Assembly (NCBI RefSeq): GCF_002806975.1
Contig: NZ_NIHD01000008.1
Location: 1-64,000, forward strand
DNA: 64,000 nucleotides
Origin: Marinobacter aromaticivorans
GTDB lineage: Bacteria; Pseudomonadota; Gammaproteobacteria; Pseudomonadales; Oleiphilaceae
Direction of reading: 5' to 3'
A program made the position numbers and the translations under genes. Within the stretch, counting starts at the first letter, position 1. Every line of letters starts with the position of its first letter. The notes under the pieces are model-generated. The model did no database searches. It saw only the letters and a list, made by a program, of their open reading frames with translations, and was not told where the DNA came from. Positions 37,453 to 46,233 of the stretch are shown in pieces.

Positions 37453-37902
37453 ATGACCATACTCGTACTGGAGAACCCGGAGCTGATTGCCAAAGCTGTC
37501 CTGGCATCCGGTTTTAATGCGACGACCTTTCCGGCCCAGACCGCTGAAGCCATACGCCCGCACCGGATGAGGTTTCACTACAGTTTCAACAAGCACACGC
37601 TGGAGAGCTCAGACAGGGCGATTATCCGCCAACATGCTGCCTATCTGAGGCAGCACCCGTCCATCAATATCCGGATACATGGTCATGCTGATAACTTCGG
37701 TGCCGAGGACTATAACCGGTTTTTGTCACGACTGCGGACAAACGCTGTCGCCAGACTGCTCATTGAAGAGGGGGTTTGCGAATCACGCCTTCTCACTGCC
37801 AGCTGGGGGTCAGCCCGCCCCTTCACAACGCCGGATGACAGGGCCGCTAACCGCCGGGTTGAGATTGAATATCTGACCAGCGAGATGGCAAAAGCTCTCT
37901 AG
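37453..37902 (+). CDS. OmpA C-terminal-domain protein without a visible signal peptide
   Basis: 149 residues from ATG 37453, supported by AAGGAT upstream. From about residue 38 it is an OmpA-like peptidoglycan-binding domain: 'MRFHYSFNKHTL', 'IRIHGHADNFGAEDYN', 'NAVARLLIEEGV', 'NRRVEIEYL'. The Asp and Arg that hold diaminopimelate in the family are in place. Neither this start nor the longer open frame (to 37375) encodes a signal peptide, which is odd for a wall-binding domain. OmpA-family proteins named PdsO accompany dedicated sortase systems in some genomes, and one lies 1.6 kb away here, but this short protein is not a sure match. Confidence 0.75.
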   Translation: MTILVLENPELIAKAVLASGFNATTFPAQTAEAIRPHRMRFHYSFNKHTLESSDRAIIRQHAAYLRQHPSINIRIHGHADNFGAEDYNRFLSRLRTNAVARLLIEEGVCESRLLTASWGSARPFTTPDDRAANRRVEIEYLTSEMAKAL

Positions 37903-37913
37903 AGAAGCAATGG

Positions 37914-37943
37914 CCGGGGCCGGAATGGTTGGGTTGGCCCCGG
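37914..37943. terminator. Hairpin between convergent OmpA-domain and MAPEG genes
   Basis: CCGGGGCC and GGCCCCGG form an 8-bp all-GC stem with a 14-base loop, located between two convergent stops. There is no T-run, so it is a weak or factor-assisted terminator at best. Confidence 0.4.
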
Positions 37944-37961
37944 ATTCTGTGGCTGGCACCG

Positions 37962-38363
37962 TCAGCCGTATACGCTCCAGACATTCCAGAGCAGAAGAAT
38001 CGCGGCTGCCAGAATGGCCAGCCAGGTCAGCACTATGCCAAGCGCCCGTGCTTTATGCTCGCCGCCATGGCCACTAATCATGCCCCAGGCATGGAGAATA
38101 CGGCCCACCACCAGAGCCATACCTGTCCAGTAAACAAGGCCGCTCGCCACACCGTTCAGCTCCGCGATACCCAGCATGATAAGACCCAGCGGTGCATACT
38201 CTATAAGATTACCGTGGGCCCGGACGGCCGCCTCAAAATCACGATCGTCGGTTGTGCCCAGGGCTTTTTTGTACTTCAGGCGGAATCTCACCACCTGCAC
38301 CGATAACACCAGCAGAAGAATACCGAGTACGGCCGCAAACACTCCGGTAACAGGTACAATCAT
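37962..38363 (-). CDS. MAPEG family membrane protein
   Basis: 133 residues with four hydrophobic spans. The family signature around 'RAHGNLIEYAPLGLIMLGIAE' (about residues 48-68) is clear. MAPEG proteins include membrane glutathione transferases and prostaglandin-E-synthase-like enzymes; bacterial members are mostly uncharacterised. It starts two bases after the stop of the GlsB-like gene, with GGAAGAG at the ribosome site, so the pair is one operon. Confidence 0.88.
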   Translation of the reverse strand: MIVPVTGVFAAVLGILLLVLSVQVVRFRLKYKKALGTTDDRDFEAAVRAHGNLIEYAPLGLIMLGIAELNGVASGLVYWTGMALVVGRILHAWGMISGHGGEHKARALGIVLTWLAILAAAILLLWNVWSVYG

Positions 38364-38365
38364 GT

Positions 38366-38608
38366 TCAGCTCTTCCTGATTTTGCTGACAATCGCCAGCA
38401 GTAATATTGCACCCACTGTGGCGGTTACCAGTTCGCCAACTGCGCCCTGCGCCGCAAGGCCCAGCAAACGGAATACAAAGCCGCCAAGGAAGGAACCGAC
38501 GATACCAATACCAATATTAGCCAGCACACCGAAACCACGGCCTTTCATAATCAGACCGGCGAGCCAGCCGGCTACACCACCAATAATCAGGAACAGAATC
38601 AGGTTCAT
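38366..38608 (-). CDS. GlsB/YeaQ/YmgE family stress-response membrane protein
   Basis: 80 residues with three hydrophobic spans and many glycines. 'GGVAGWLAGLIMKGRGFG' and 'NIGIGIVGSFLGGFVF' are the family pattern (transglycosylase-associated domain, small general-stress membrane proteins). ATG 38608 is preferred over the in-frame ATG 10 codons upstream because GAGAGG sits six bases before it. First gene of a pair with the MAPEG protein. Confidence 0.88.
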   Translation of the reverse strand: MNLILFLIIGGVAGWLAGLIMKGRGFGVLANIGIGIVGSFLGGFVFRLLGLAAQGAVGELVTATVGAILLLAIVSKIRKS

Positions 38609-38728
38609 CTTTTGCCTCTCTTGTAGCGGGGATTCCATGAAGCATTCATCGAAAAGCGCAATCAGACTCGCAAAGACTGCCCTGTTTTTGCCCTTGTTTC
38701 AACCACTTCGGCCAACGAACGCTCGACC

Positions 38729-39427
38729 TCAGAGAGAGGCAACGGCTGCTGTCATCTGTTGGTGGCAACGTTCGATCAGAGCGGGAACATCATCAGTGGT
38801 CAGGCCTGTAGTTTCCACGGGCGGCAAAATCCGGACAGCAACAGGTTCCCGCTTACCGAGCCAGCTCACTGCCTTGTTCCGGTATTCTGCGTTGCAAACC
38901 ATGACAATCGGAGCACCGGATGCCACGGCCGCATAAAAGGCCCCTTTTTTGAATTTCTGCACGCCACGGCCTTTGCTGCGAGTCCCTTCCGGGAATACCC
39001 ACAGGCTTTTGTTGTCCTGAATAATGGCATCGCTGGTGGCCTGCATAACAGCAACAGCCTTACGGGAACGAGAGCGGTTCAGCATCACGTTGCCTCCCAG
39101 CCAGAACACAAGCCCAAATCCGGGGAGCCACACGAGCGCTGATTTACCAACCGTAACCGTACGTGGAGGCATCAGATCACCCATTACAAACAGATCATCG
39201 TTGTATTGATGGTTGGCAATGACCACAACCGGTCGGTCTTTTGGCATGTTCTCTGCCCCCTGCAGGGGCCGCTTCATACCCAGTATTACCCGGCCAACAC
39301 GCGCCATGGTCCAGCCCAGCAGCCGGTTGTTGTCCGGGTTGAACGGCCGGAAAATATAAACCGGTAACGCCAGGAAGCAGATCACAGGAACACTCAGCCA
39401 GGCCAGCAGACTTCTTGCAACATCCAT
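38729..39427 (-). CDS. plsC: 1-acyl-sn-glycerol-3-phosphate acyltransferase-like protein
   Basis: 232 residues. Transfers an acyl chain to lysophosphatidic acid to give phosphatidic acid, at the inner membrane. The HX4D catalytic motif is 'ANHQYNDDLF' and the glycerol-phosphate pocket 'FPEGTRSKGRG'; 'APIVMVCNAEYR' is motif IV. An N-terminal hydrophobic segment anchors it. Genomes of this type often carry several PlsC paralogues, so the symbol is tentative. Leftward, 47 bases beyond the sortase stop. Confidence 0.85.
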   Translation of the reverse strand: MDVARSLLAWLSVPVICFLALPVYIFRPFNPDNNRLLGWTMARVGRVILGMKRPLQGAENMPKDRPVVVIANHQYNDDLFVMGDLMPPRTVTVGKSALVWLPGFGLVFWLGGNVMLNRSRSRKAVAVMQATSDAIIQDNKSLWVFPEGTRSKGRGVQKFKKGAFYAAVASGAPIVMVCNAEYRNKAVSWLGKREPVAVRILPPVETTGLTTDDVPALIERCHQQMTAAVASL

Positions 39428-39474
39428 ACGGAAAACTCTGAAACAGGATTTTGGCGCACAAGTGTACGCCAGAT

Positions 39475-40077
39475 TTACAGACCTGCAACAGTGTCAATTT
39501 CCACTGGCGGGCCCTGGATACTGCCACCCTCTGCATGAGCCTCCACCACATACCGGAGCGGGCCTCCCGCATCCATGCTGTTGAATGGATAACAGGTAAC
39601 CAACAGCAGCACATTCCCGGGCAACGTTTGTGTATCAATGAACTCCGAGCGGCTATCCACAATTCGTGTTTCGTGTACCCGATAACCCTGCCACCGGCCG
39701 TCCCGGCGTTGCAACCGGAGCTCGTCACCTTGTTCCAGGTGTTTCAGGGGCCGGAAATGTGTATCCCTGTGCCCCGCAATCACCACAGCACCCCGCTGGC
39801 CATAGGCTCCCATCATCTGACCTGGCCCGAATGCCAGGCTTTCGCCATGGACGCCGGCCAGTACAATCATGGAATCGCCCACATCCGGCATAGACAGCTT
39901 TGCAACAGGCCAGGTATCTGCCCAGGGCCATGGCCGTGCCTCCGTCTGCCGAGCCTGGCTTTCAGCCCAGGCAATTTCCAGCAATTCCTGGGCTACCACC
40001 GCTTTTAACGGAACCCAAAGGCCGAACACCAACAGGGTGGCAGAGCTGGTTATAAGCAACAGCAGTAAACGGCTCAT
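39475..40077 (-). CDS. Class GN sortase
   Basis: 200 residues with an N-terminal TM anchor (about 3-22). Catalytic triad of the sortase family: His in 'IAGHRDTHF' (H103), Cys in 'LLVTCYPF' (C162) and Arg in 'GGPLRYVV' (R175). This is the Gram-negative (marine proteobacterial, TIGR03784-type) sortase that is thought to process one dedicated target protein. Its start overlaps the target's stop by 4 bases (ATGA), so enzyme and substrate are translated together. The final acceptor nucleophile in Gram-negatives is not known. Confidence 0.92.
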   Translation of the reverse strand: MSRLLLLLITSSATLLVFGLWVPLKAVVAQELLEIAWAESQARQTEARPWPWADTWPVAKLSMPDVGDSMIVLAGVHGESLAFGPGQMMGAYGQRGAVVIAGHRDTHFRPLKHLEQGDELRLQRRDGRWQGYRVHETRIVDSRSEFIDTQTLPGNVLLLVTCYPFNSMDAGGPLRYVVEAHAEGGSIQGPPVEIDTVAGL

Positions 40078-42134
40078 GGGTACGCCCGCCTTTGCAGCAG
40101 CATCATCGCAGCACCGAGCATCAAGCCAAAAAAACCCAGGGCAATCAGCAAAGGCGCGAAAGTAGCCGTTTGTGGGTAGCGCGCCAAACCGGGCTGGCTG
40201 CCAGCGGGTAACAGAGTCGGCAGATGATCCCGCACCAGACGGGTCTCTGCAGCACGAGCCGGCGTTTTATCAACCGCCACGAAGCTGGTAAAAGGCGACA
40301 TCAGACTGTGCTTAACCGCCAGTTCAGTGATCTGTGTTTTGGCCGGTTCTTTCGCCTGAATCCGCGCTTCATCCAGAAGACTGTCGATTTTCTCCCGCGC
40401 CCAGTAGCGATTCAGCCCGGTGCCGGGTGCTGCCTGCTGTAAATCCAGGTTTTGCTGCCACTTGCCACCTCCCGGCAGCTGGCCAGACACACTCAACTCA
40501 CCCGTCGGCGAAACGCCACGTACCACCTGCAACAAGGGCTCGCCCTGAAACAGGTCACCGGGCCGGAGCGGAAAGCTGTCTTCCATTGCCGCTTCAGACT
40601 GCCCCGGCCAGTTCACCTGGATATCCGTCAACACCGGCGCCTCCATGGCCGCAAACAACCTTGCCAGCGGCCCACTGATATCCGCCGGATCCTGTACCGA
40701 GGTATAGCTGCCACGCCCCCAGCGTGCGGCCTCGCGCATGAAATGCCTGTTGGGCGCTGAACCTATGGCCACCGTAAACAACCGCTGATCACCCAGCTGG
40801 CGCCGAATCTGGCTGAACAGCGCCGATTCATTGCCCACCGCGCCGTCAGTTATAAACACCACCTGGCGAACTCTTGTGGATTCTTCCTGCAGCTCACCAG
40901 TGTTCTCGCCCTGTCCTTCCAGTGCCAGGGTCAGTGCCGGCGCCATTTCCGTACCCCCATCGGCCGTCAACCCGCTCACATACTGCCGCGCCCGGGCCAG
41001 ATTATTGGCCGTCGCCATTTCCGGTCGCATAAACAAAGCGTGGGGCTGGGAATTAAACTGAATCACATTAAACCGATCACCAGGCGCCAGCGTTTCCAGC
41101 CCCAGCTGTAAAGCTTCCCTCGCCTGCCGAATCGACTCCCCGGCCATAGAGCCGGAAGTATCAATCACAAACGTCAGGTTCCGGGGCAAACGGGTTTTAC
41201 CCGCCCGCCCCGGCATCACCATCGCCAGCAGATAATCTTCCCCCTCCCACTGCTGATGAAAAACCGCCGCCCCCGGCTCCTGCCCCGCAATCGGCTGCCA
41301 GCGCAACACAAAATCCCGGTTCATCACAATATTCCCCGCCCGGGGTGCTACCGACACCACCTGCCCATCCTGCCGGGCAGCCACCTCATGGCTGGGGCTG
41401 AATACCCGCGCCAGCGGCAACCCGGCATCAACCGTAAGCCGGACCGAAGCCCGGTGGCTGTCCGCTGCCACATCGGCCACATCCACCGTAAAGGGACTGA
41501 TCGCATCCGCATCCGCCACCTCCGTGGTGGGCACCGCCCAGCCACCCTGCCACTGCTGCGGCGCCACCACCAAAGGCTCACCCGGCATATACCGGGGCGT
41601 CAGCGTCGTCGGCACACTCAACTCAAACACCCCATCCCGATAGCTCACCAACTGCTGATAACTGAGCTCCACACTCACCTCAGCCCCCGGCGGAATATTC
41701 GCCACCCGAGTGGTAAATAAATTCGGCCGCTGCTGCTCAACCGTCGCCGCATGACGCCCGGCATCCCGAGCCGCCTCATAAGTCTTCTTCGCTTCCGCAC
41801 GGGGCTGAACCTCCCCCACAATCGTGCGCCTTCCCACCTTCATGGTCAGCCCATAAACACTGGCCTTTTCCGGCAGCGGAAACACAAACACCCCCTCGCG
41901 CCAGTCATCACTCGTGTTCTTAAACGACCGCACCAGCTTACTGTCTGCAATCAGCCCACTAACCCGAACATCAAAGTCACTCCCCAGCACCAAAGCGGGT
42001 TCCTGCCACTGCCCTTTACCGTCCACAAAGTGCAAGGCTCCTGCGGAATCTTCATTGCCGGTGTTGGCCTCTGCATAAAGCGGCTGCACAAACAAAACCA
42101 GCAACATAGCCATCCACAAACTAACCCCTTCCAT
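40074..42134 (-). CDS. Dedicated sortase target protein with VIT and von Willebrand A domains
   Basis: About 686 residues. Signal peptide 'MEGVSLWMAMLLVLFVQPL' then cleavage near 'YAEAN'. VIT domain about 55-200 ('EGVFVFPLPEKASVYGLTM'); vWA domain from about 315 with an intact metal site 'FVIDTSGSMAGES'. C-terminus: 'RYPQTATF', a variant of the sortase LPXTG box, then a hydrophobic span and 'RRAYP', the classic sorting-signal layout. ATG 42134 is chosen because it begins the signal peptide; the open frame continues 70 codons upstream, but that part is translation of a palindromic repeat. TIGR03788-type family. Likely surface- or periplasm-displayed. Confidence 0.92.
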   Translation of the reverse strand: MEGVSLWMAMLLVLFVQPLYAEANTGNEDSAGALHFVDGKGQWQEPALVLGSDFDVRVSGLIADSKLVRSFKNTSDDWREGVFVFPLPEKASVYGLTMKVGRRTIVGEVQPRAEAKKTYEAARDAGRHAATVEQQRPNLFTTRVANIPPGAEVSVELSYQQLVSYRDGVFELSVPTTLTPRYMPGEPLVVAPQQWQGGWAVPTTEVADADAISPFTVDVADVAADSHRASVRLTVDAGLPLARVFSPSHEVAARQDGQVVSVAPRAGNIVMNRDFVLRWQPIAGQEPGAAVFHQQWEGEDYLLAMVMPGRAGKTRLPRNLTFVIDTSGSMAGESIRQAREALQLGLETLAPGDRFNVIQFNSQPHALFMRPEMATANNLARARQYVSGLTADGGTEMAPALTLALEGQGENTGELQEESTRVRQVVFITDGAVGNESALFSQIRRQLGDQRLFTVAIGSAPNRHFMREAARWGRGSYTSVQDPADISGPLARLFAAMEAPVLTDIQVNWPGQSEAAMEDSFPLRPGDLFQGEPLLQVVRGVSPTGELSVSGQLPGGGKWQQNLDLQQAAPGTGLNRYWAREKIDSLLDEARIQAKEPAKTQITELAVKHSLMSPFTSFVAVDKTPARAAETRLVRDHLPTLLPAGSQPGLARYPQTATFAPLLIALGFFGLMLGAAMMLLQRRAYP

Positions 42135-42536
42135 AAAGCGCCGAACACGAATCGAGCGCCCTGCACTGAGCCCGCGCGAGCGGCTGAAGCCCCTCCCGAA
42201 ACCGTGCGGAGCCATGGATGGCGGAGCCGAGCGTACAGGGACGTATCCACAGCATGTTTCGGGAGGGGCTTCAGCCGCTCGGGTGGGCGGACTAGAGCAA
42301 AACGGGAAAGCGCTATGTTGAGAGGACAGAGAAGAAAACATCATGGCAATAATCCTTTGGCTACATGACTAAATCAGACACAGCCATTCCACCAACCAAA
42401 AAAGGTACCCCCATGGCAGAATCAAACATTCCGCGAACAAAAAATGATGAATTATGGCAACGCAGCAAGCTACCCTTGTTCTAAACGCCTCCCGTGTTTA
42501 AATAGACCCCAACACCCACAAACAACAGCCAAAAAC
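42135..42536. other. 402-base divergent intergenic region with a palindromic element
   Basis: Separates the leftward target-sortase pair from the rightward regulator-kinase pair, so it should contain promoters for both. The palindromic element occupies 42177-42281, that is the 5' leader region of the target gene. The remaining 255 bases (42282-42536) are AT-richer than the flanks; I could not pick out a confident -35/-10 pair or a direct repeat that might bind the response regulator. Confidence 0.6.
42177..42281. repeat. Variable-arm palindromic element, copy B
   Basis: Arms 42177-42202 and 42256-42281 are 26-nt perfect inverted repeats (CGAGCGGCTGAAGCCCC... / ...GGGGCTTCAGCCGCTCG) around a 53-nt core (42203-42255) in the opposite orientation to copy A. 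The reverse-complemented core keeps GCTCCGCCATCCATGGCTCC and TACGTCCCTGTA. Outer arm sequence is unrelated to that of copies A and C. Located in the leader of the sortase target gene. Confidence 0.93.
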
Positions 42537-43238
42537 ATGAAAAAACACCTGGTTCTGATAGAGGACGAACCCGCCATCCGCGACAACTACCGCGCCGCCT
42601 TCGAACGCCGCGGTTATCGCGTATCCACCTACGGTGATCGGTCATCAGCATGGCAGGTCCTGCGCCAAAGCCTGCCCGACCTCGCCATCATCGACGTCGG
42701 CCTGGGCAACGAACCCGAAGGCGGCTTCACCCTATGCCAGGACCTGCGCTCGCTATCCGCAACCCTGCCCATCATCTTTCTGACCGCCCGCGACAGCGAC
42801 ATAGACTCAGTACACGGCCTGCGCCTGGGCGCCGATGATTACGTCACCAAAGACATGAGCATGGAACATCTGCTGGCAAGAGTGACCGCCCTGCTGCGCC
42901 GGGCCGACGCCTGGGCCGAAGCCCTGCAAAAGCCGGATGAAGTGGTCAACCGGGGCCGCCTCAGCCTCAATGTGGACCGCATGACCGTAGCCTGGGATGA
43001 AAACGCAATCGACCTCACGGTTACCGAATTCTGGATGTTGCATTCACTGGTGCAGCACCCCGGCCACGTGCGCAGCCGCGAGCAACTGATGAAAGCCGCC
43101 AACACGCACCTGGATGACAACACCGTCACCTCCCACATCAAACGCATCCGCAGCAAATTCCTGCAGATCGACAGCACCTTCGACAGCATCCAGACCGCCT
43201 ACGGCATGGGCTATCGCTGGAACGCCCGTGAGCTCTGA
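42537..43238 (+). CDS. OmpR-type response regulator of the dedicated sortase system
   Basis: 233 residues from ATG 42537. Receiver domain with 'LIEDEPA', phospho-acceptor 'AIIDVGLG' (D53) and Lys in 'YVTKDMS'; C-terminal winged helix with 'LTVTEFWMLHSLVQHPGHVRS' and 'VTSHIKRIRSKF'. Its placement beside the sortase/target pair and the kinase fits the proteobacterial dedicated sortase regulator (TIGR03787-type). It probably controls the divergent target-sortase operon. The kinase start follows three bases after its stop. Confidence 0.9.
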   Translation: MKKHLVLIEDEPAIRDNYRAAFERRGYRVSTYGDRSSAWQVLRQSLPDLAIIDVGLGNEPEGGFTLCQDLRSLSATLPIIFLTARDSDIDSVHGLRLGADDYVTKDMSMEHLLARVTALLRRADAWAEALQKPDEVVNRGRLSLNVDRMTVAWDENAIDLTVTEFWMLHSLVQHPGHVRSREQLMKAANTHLDDNTVTSHIKRIRSKFLQIDSTFDSIQTAYGMGYRWNAREL

Positions 43239-43241
43239 TTC

Positions 43242-45308
43242 GTGACCCTCAAGCGCCAACTCTTCGTTGCCAGCCTGCTGATGCTGCTGATTCCCTGGGC
43301 CGGCCTGCAGTTTGTTCTGGAACTGGACCAGGCTCTTCGACAACAGGCGCTGCAGCAATTAAAAGACCAGGCAGAGCGATTGGCGCAGACTGCCGGCGAC
43401 CTCAGCCTGGACCTTCCCCCGGTGGCCTCCCGGACGCCTGCCATCTACGTGGAAAGCCTGAACACCCCACTCAAACTGGACGGTTTCAGTGACGACTGGC
43501 CGGGCTACGATGAGAGTGAGCAGCTTCAGCCCTGGCAGTCTGCTGCACAGTCGGATCAACCCAGAGAAAGCACCGGCAAACCCACCCTGCGCTGGCAAGC
43601 GGCTACCGACCAGAGACATCTGTACCTGCTGATACGCGTTGGCAACCGCCAGCCTGTATTTTTCAACCCCGGCTCCCCGGAACAGCCCCATGACCGGCTC
43701 CTGCTCTGGCTGGAGCCTGCAGACGGGTCACTGAACCCCGCGGCCCGGACAGCTTCCTGGCTGATACGAACTCCTGCACCGGGCAAGGTTTATGCAACGA
43801 CGGTTGATGCCGCCAGTAAAGCAAGCGAAAACACACCCGACTATCGTGTCAGCGGAGCCTGGCAGCCGGCAGGCAACGGCTGGCAGCTGGAATTGGAGCT
43901 TCCCAAGCCGCCGCGGGGCAGCCGCCTGGGTTTTGCTGCCCGATGGCAGGACACCCCGGAACCGGCCCAGATATCCACATCAACAAACCCGCTACCGGTT
44001 CTGGTCGAGCGCAAACCCTTGCTGGAACGGCAGCTGGCCCCGGGTATGGACCGGGGGCAAATGGCCCGGCTGGTTGAGCCCGCGGGCTGGATAATCGCTC
44101 AACAATCAACACCTGCGCGGCAAAAACGGCCAGAGTTTGATGAACTCAGCCTCTTGCAGATTGCCGAACACATCAGCCTCAATGCCTTGCGGGCGCTGAT
44201 ACAGATCTATCAACCAGAACCGGCAACCCTTGCTGCCGGTGCCAACCGGCTGAACATGGATGCCCTGCCAGCCGAAGGCCTCGTGCGCCATGAAAACGGC
44301 AGCGTCTGGCTGATGACCACCGAGCCTGTCTTCGGGGGACGAACCCTGGTACTGGAACAATCCATGGACCAACTGTTAACACTGTCCGGCTCCACCCTTG
44401 GCTCAGTCATCGCCCGCAGCACACTGATGATTGTTGGCCTCACGCTGGTTTTGCTGGGCTATGCCAGCTGGCTGTCCTGGCGTATTACCCGCCTGCAGCG
44501 TGCAGTCAGTACCAGCATTGATGCCGACGGCCGGATCATTGGCACCCTTCCGGGCTCCAGCGCCCAGGACGAACTGGGGCAGCTACAGAACCACTTCGCC
44601 CAGATGGCCGACCGGCTGCACGGCTATAATCGTTACCTGGAGAGCTTTTCGCGGCGCCTGTCCCATGAACTCAAAACTCCGGTGGCGGTGGTGCGATCTT
44701 CGCTGGAAAACCTCTCCCACAGTGAAACTGAAGAAGAGCGCTCGCAATACATCGGGCGCGCAGCCGCAGCGACCGAGCGCTTGCGGAAAATACTCAATGG
44801 CATGAGCGAGGCGGCCAGGTTGGAGCAAAGCTTTGATCATGCTGACAAAGAGACCTTCGATCTGGCGGAGGTTATCAGCCAGGCAACTGCGGCCTATCAG
44901 ACCCTGGATCCACATCATCAATTTAACTTCACAGGGCCGGAATCCGGTATCCTTCTGGCCGGCTCCCCTGAGCTGATGGTGCAGCTGCTTGACAAACTCG
45001 TGGATAATGCCCGGGATTTCACGCCGCAAGACGGTCAGATTCATATTGGCGTTGAGCAAGCGGGGAGTCAGATTTGCCTGTCCGTTTTCAACGAAGGCTC
45101 GGCCCTGCCGGATAATCCGGACACCAGCATTTTCAGCCCCTTCGTATCCGTTCGCCAGGGCCAGGAAGAAGGGCATCTCGGGCAAGGCCTGTTAATCGTT
45201 CAACTGATCGCCGATTTTCACGGTGGGCGCGTTGAAGCCGAAAATCAGGCTCGCCATGGCGTTGAAGGTGTGTGTTTCAAGGTTCTTATGCCGTCCGCCC
45301 ATTGCTAG
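43242..45308 (+). CDS. Histidine kinase of the dedicated sortase system with CBM9-like sensor
   Basis: 688 residues, GTG start at 43242 directly after the regulator stop. TM1 about 7-25; a large periplasmic region (about 28-380); TM2 about 388-408; HAMP-like linker; HisKA 'RLSHELKTPVAVV' (H475); HATPase 'KLVDNARDFTP' and 'LGQGLLIVQ'. Within the periplasmic region, 'LKLDGFSDDWPGYDE' (about 77-91), then 'DQRHLYLLIRV' and 'DRLLLWLEP', follow the pattern of CBM9-like carbohydrate-binding folds, so a glycan or wall ligand is possible. TIGR03785-type kinase. Convergent with the DUF815 gene. Confidence 0.9.
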   Translation: MTLKRQLFVASLLMLLIPWAGLQFVLELDQALRQQALQQLKDQAERLAQTAGDLSLDLPPVASRTPAIYVESLNTPLKLDGFSDDWPGYDESEQLQPWQSAAQSDQPRESTGKPTLRWQAATDQRHLYLLIRVGNRQPVFFNPGSPEQPHDRLLLWLEPADGSLNPAARTASWLIRTPAPGKVYATTVDAASKASENTPDYRVSGAWQPAGNGWQLELELPKPPRGSRLGFAARWQDTPEPAQISTSTNPLPVLVERKPLLERQLAPGMDRGQMARLVEPAGWIIAQQSTPARQKRPEFDELSLLQIAEHISLNALRALIQIYQPEPATLAAGANRLNMDALPAEGLVRHENGSVWLMTTEPVFGGRTLVLEQSMDQLLTLSGSTLGSVIARSTLMIVGLTLVLLGYASWLSWRITRLQRAVSTSIDADGRIIGTLPGSSAQDELGQLQNHFAQMADRLHGYNRYLESFSRRLSHELKTPVAVVRSSLENLSHSETEEERSQYIGRAAAATERLRKILNGMSEAARLEQSFDHADKETFDLAEVISQATAAYQTLDPHHQFNFTGPESGILLAGSPELMVQLLDKLVDNARDFTPQDGQIHIGVEQAGSQICLSVFNEGSALPDNPDTSIFSPFVSVRQGQEEGHLGQGLLIVQLIADFHGGRVEAENQARHGVEGVCFKVLMPSAHC

Positions 45309-45323
45309 TGTCCCGTCTGGAAC

Positions 45324-46112
45324 TCATCTCTCCAAACCGGTTTCATCACCGGCAAACTGCCGGTAAAACTGCTGCGCCGTGCGGCCATTGCGCACGCCTT
45401 TTTGGGTGGCAAAGCGGATGGCTTCACGGTGCAGGTTTTCCCGATCCACAGCGTCCGGGAATAGCGCATCCACCGCCTGCAAATACACTTCCTGGGGAAA
45501 GGCGTAAAAGGATAGCTGCAGGCCAAAGCGGTCGGCCAGGGAAACCTGTTCCTCAATGGCCTCAGCGGGATGAATTTCGCCATCCTGAGTGTGGCCTTTC
45601 AGGTTGTCAGACATGAATTCCGGCATCAGATGGCGCCGATTCGAGGTGGCGTATACCCGAACATTCTCCGGAGGCAGCTCCAGTGAACCTTCAAGCACGC
45701 TCTTCAGGGCCTTGTAGCCGGATTCGCCCACATCAAAGGACAGGTCATCACAGAAAATGATGAAGCGATACGGCAAATCGCAGATGTTATCCACAATCTC
45801 CGGCAGGTTCACCAGATCATCCTTGTCGACTTCGATGATTCTCAGGCCCTGCTCCCTGTAACGATTAAGCAGTGCCTTGATCAGGGAAGACTTGCCAGTG
45901 CCTCTTGCACCCCAGAGCAGCACGTTATTGGACGGCTTGCCGGCCAGAAAGCGTTCGGTGTTGCGGGCAAGCGCCTGCTGCTGGTGCTCAATACCGGTCA
46001 GAGAGCCCCATTGAACCGGATCCAGCCTTCGCACCGCACGCAAGCCGGAGCGATGGCGCCGCCACACCGCTGCGGGGGTTGATGACCAGTCAAAGGGTTC
46101 ATTTCCAGACAT
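45324..46112 (-). CDS. DUF815 family AAA+ ATPase
   Basis: 262 residues. Walker A 'GARGTGKSSLIKALL' (about 68), Walker B-like 'FIIFCDDLSFD', sensor-like 'VYATSNRRHLMPEF' and arginine-rich C-terminal lid. The family is widespread in bacteria, and its biological role is not known to me. Single gene; the stop is 15 bases from the convergent kinase stop, and its 5' side faces the terminator of the outer-membrane barrel gene. Confidence 0.88.
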   Translation of the reverse strand: MSGNEPFDWSSTPAAVWRRHRSGLRAVRRLDPVQWGSLTGIEHQQQALARNTERFLAGKPSNNVLLWGARGTGKSSLIKALLNRYREQGLRIIEVDKDDLVNLPEIVDNICDLPYRFIIFCDDLSFDVGESGYKALKSVLEGSLELPPENVRVYATSNRRHLMPEFMSDNLKGHTQDGEIHPAEAIEEQVSLADRFGLQLSFYAFPQEVYLQAVDALFPDAVDRENLHREAIRFATQKGVRNGRTAQQFYRQFAGDETGLER

Positions 46113-46233
46113 GTGCTCTGTTCCTGTTCAGCTGTTTATTTACCGCCTTGCGTTCCGGCTCACCGTCGGGCAATGCGGTATCAGTATATCTGTATGAGCT
46201 GCAGGGGGGCTATCGGGAAGCTAACAAGGAGAA

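Noticed and set aside
42134..42344. Extended N-terminus of the sortase target protein
   Set aside because: The extension is repeat sequence and would hide an otherwise good signal peptide at 42134.
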